From Clostridium sp. CAG:448 (GTDB lineage Bacteria > Bacillota > Clostridia > Oscillospirales > CAG-272): DNA of 7,262 nucleotides. The DNA lies in contig FR890519.1 in assembly GCA_000433415.1 (NCBI GenBank), positions 1-7,262 on the forward strand, in the 5' to 3' direction. Below the pieces are notes generated by a model that saw only the letters and a program-made list of their open reading frames with translations, was not told the DNA's origin and did no database searches. Position numbers and translations under genes: made by a program. How positions within the stretch are numbered: the first letter of the stretch is position 1; every line of letters begins with the position of its first letter. Positions 6,356 to 7,262 of the stretch are shown here, piece by piece.

Positions 6356-6984
6356 ATGCAGAGATTTTTAATCTTTATGGGCGTTATCCGGCTCTGCTCT
6401 CCTGTCAGGAAGAGATTGAACATCTGGTACAGACACTTCTTGACTGTGTGCGATCGGGTGGAAAACTGTTGTTGTGCGGAAACGGCGGCAGTGAAGCGGA
6501 TTGCGATCACATTGCCGGTGAATTGCTGAAGGGCTTTCTTTTGACGCGCCCATTGCCGCAGGCGGATTGCGAAAAACTGTTACAGGTATGCGGTCAGGAC
6601 GGTGCACGGTACGCGCAGCATTTGCAATGCGGAATGCCCGTTATTCCGCTGCCGTCCCTGCGCGCCGCAGCGACCGCCTATGAAAATGATTGCGATCCCT
6701 CTTTGGTCTATGCACAATTGACCTATGCAATCGGGCGACGGGGAGATATGCTGTGGGGAATTTCCACATCGGGCAACTCCGCAAATGTAGTTGCCGCATT
6801 GCGCGTTGCACACGCAATGGGACTTTCCACCGCCGCATTGACCGGCGCGCGTGACAGTCTTTGCGCGCAGACGGCAGACGTCACCGTTCGCGTGCCCGCA
6901 ACAGATACGTATGCCGTTCAGGAATTGCACCTGCCGGTCTACCACTACGTCTGCGCGCGGGTGGAAAGGGAATTGTATTCCTGA
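6352..6984 (+). CDS. SIS-domain sugar-phosphate isomerase, GmhA-like
   Basis: The product has 210 residues. It shows CGNGGSEADCDHIAGELLKGF-type sequence at 42-62, where His53 and Glu57 match the metal and catalytic pair of sedoheptulose-7-phosphate isomerase GmhA. GISTSGNSANV (136-146) is the phosphosugar-binding loop, followed by ALTG (162-165) and VPATDTYAVQELH (181-193), where Gln190 and His193 match the other catalytic and metal ligands. Compared with classical GmhA it carries roughly 25 extra residues at about 65-93, before GMPVIPLPS, a form I associate with SIS proteins of gut Bacillota sugar operons. It probably isomerises an aldose/ketose phosphate in the cytoplasm; whether the substrate is a heptose is unknown. 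The true start is 6352: AAGGAG (6338-6343) lies 8 bases upstream, and the ATG overlaps the ROK stop (ATGA). Upstream in-frame codons inside ROK are an artefact. With the ROK kinase it likely forms successive steps. Confidence 0.9.
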   Translation: MNAEIFNLYGRYPALLSCQEEIEHLVQTLLDCVRSGGKLLLCGNGGSEADCDHIAGELLKGFLLTRPLPQADCEKLLQVCGQDGARYAQHLQCGMPVIPLPSLRAAATAYENDCDPSLVYAQLTYAIGRRGDMLWGISTSGNSANVVAALRVAHAMGLSTAALTGARDSLCAQTADVTVRVPATDTYAVQELHLPVYHYVCARVERELYS

Positions 6985-7102
6985 AATGGTTGTGCTTGAA
7001 GAAGCACGGGAAGTCCTGCCGGACGATCTCAGCGCCGCGCAGGTGGTTAGCTTGGGGGAAATCTGTCAAAAAGAATTCCGCGTTGGTTGCACTGTCCGAT
7101 TC
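6985..7102 (+). other. no confident gene; possible start of a truncated reading frame
   Basis: An ATG at 6986, one base after the SIS stop, opens a frame starting MVVLEEAREVLPDDLSAAQV and staying helix-like and protein-like until about codon 37. It then runs antisense through the transposase-like remnant to a stop at 7190-7192. There is no well-spaced Shine-Dalgarno (AAAGGG at 6965-6970 is 15 bases away) and I recognise no family. A perfect 6-bp hairpin (6992-6997 with 7002-7007) lies here without a T-run. From 7196 to 7262 I see nothing functional. Confidence 0.25.
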
Positions 7103-7195
7103 GGCGGGAGGTACACGGCTACTCCCAAAGGCTTCCGAAATATCTTCCACACGCCGGACCGAAACGCCGGCGAGATGGGCCTGCGGACATAATCC
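7103..7195 (-). pseudogene. decayed fragment resembling IS256/Mutator-type transposase
   Basis: A minus-strand open frame (ATG at 7234) contains AHLAGVSVRRVEDISEAFG followed by SSRVPPA (7103-7180). This closely resembles the conserved MYLAGVSVRRVEDITEALWG-xxVSP block in the middle of IS256-family transposases, as I remember it. The similarity fades on both sides: upstream is a stop in the same frame at 7238-7240, and further on the sequence no longer looks like a transposase. I could not find IS ends or a target duplication. It is best read as a remnant left by an old insertion or by recombination downstream of the operon. The motif is short, so the assignment is moderately uncertain. Confidence 0.5.
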
Positions 7196-7262
7196 CTTCC
7201 TTTCTCCCTGTTCAGGATTAAGTCCACAGATCATGTGTCATCTGGCAATAGCGTTTTTGTGG

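Noticed and set aside
6992..7007. Perfect 6-bp hairpin (GTGCTT, GAAG loop, AAGCAC) as the operon terminator
   Set aside because: No T-run follows on either strand and the stem is short, so it does not qualify as an intrinsic terminator.

Overview
The window looks like chromosomal DNA of a Bacillota (Clostridia-type) bacterium of moderate to fairly high GC. The indicators are a TmcAL (YlbM-type) tRNA acetate ligase, strong AGGAGG-type ribosome binding sites, and sigma-A promoters with 17-base spacers. The family assignments come from motifs remembered and read by eye; no database search was made.

Layout. The left edge (1-513, minus strand) is the N-terminal 171 codons of tmcAL, cut by the window edge. 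Positions 514-846 are a divergent intergenic region. It holds a near-consensus minus-strand promoter for tmcAL (628-656), a large bulged inverted repeat (714-761), a plus-strand promoter with a perfect TATAAT (761-789), and a dyad-containing leader that ends at the Shine-Dalgarno sequence of the next gene. From 850 to 6984 five genes run on the plus strand: a ~1057-residue cytoplasmic glycoside hydrolase of the GH106-like type, a glycerophosphodiester phosphodiesterase (GDPD) family protein, a small nitroreductase, a ROK-family sugar kinase and a GmhA-like SIS-domain sugar-phosphate isomerase. The last four overlap one another by 13, 4 and 4 bases, so they are almost certainly one translationally coupled operon. 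The glycosidase is separated from them by 84 bases that contain a 50-base imperfect palindrome with a possible internal promoter. The right edge (6985-7262) has no intact gene. It carries, on the minus strand, a short decayed stretch resembling an IS256/Mutator-type transposase.

How the genes may work together (inference). The proteins seen in full lack obvious signal peptides, so the process appears intracellular. A glycosidase would release a sugar, the GDPD would open a phosphodiester, the ROK kinase would phosphorylate the free sugar, and the SIS protein would isomerise the sugar phosphate. This would suit catabolism of an imported glycoside or sugar/glycerol phosphodiester, for example a glycolipid head group or teichoic-acid-like fragment. 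The nitroreductase has no obvious place in this scheme. No transporter or transcription factor is visible, so the substrate stays open. The most unusual points are the gene combination, the ROK kinase without its usual zinc cysteines, the extra segment in the SIS protein, and the structured repeat between the first two genes of the cassette.
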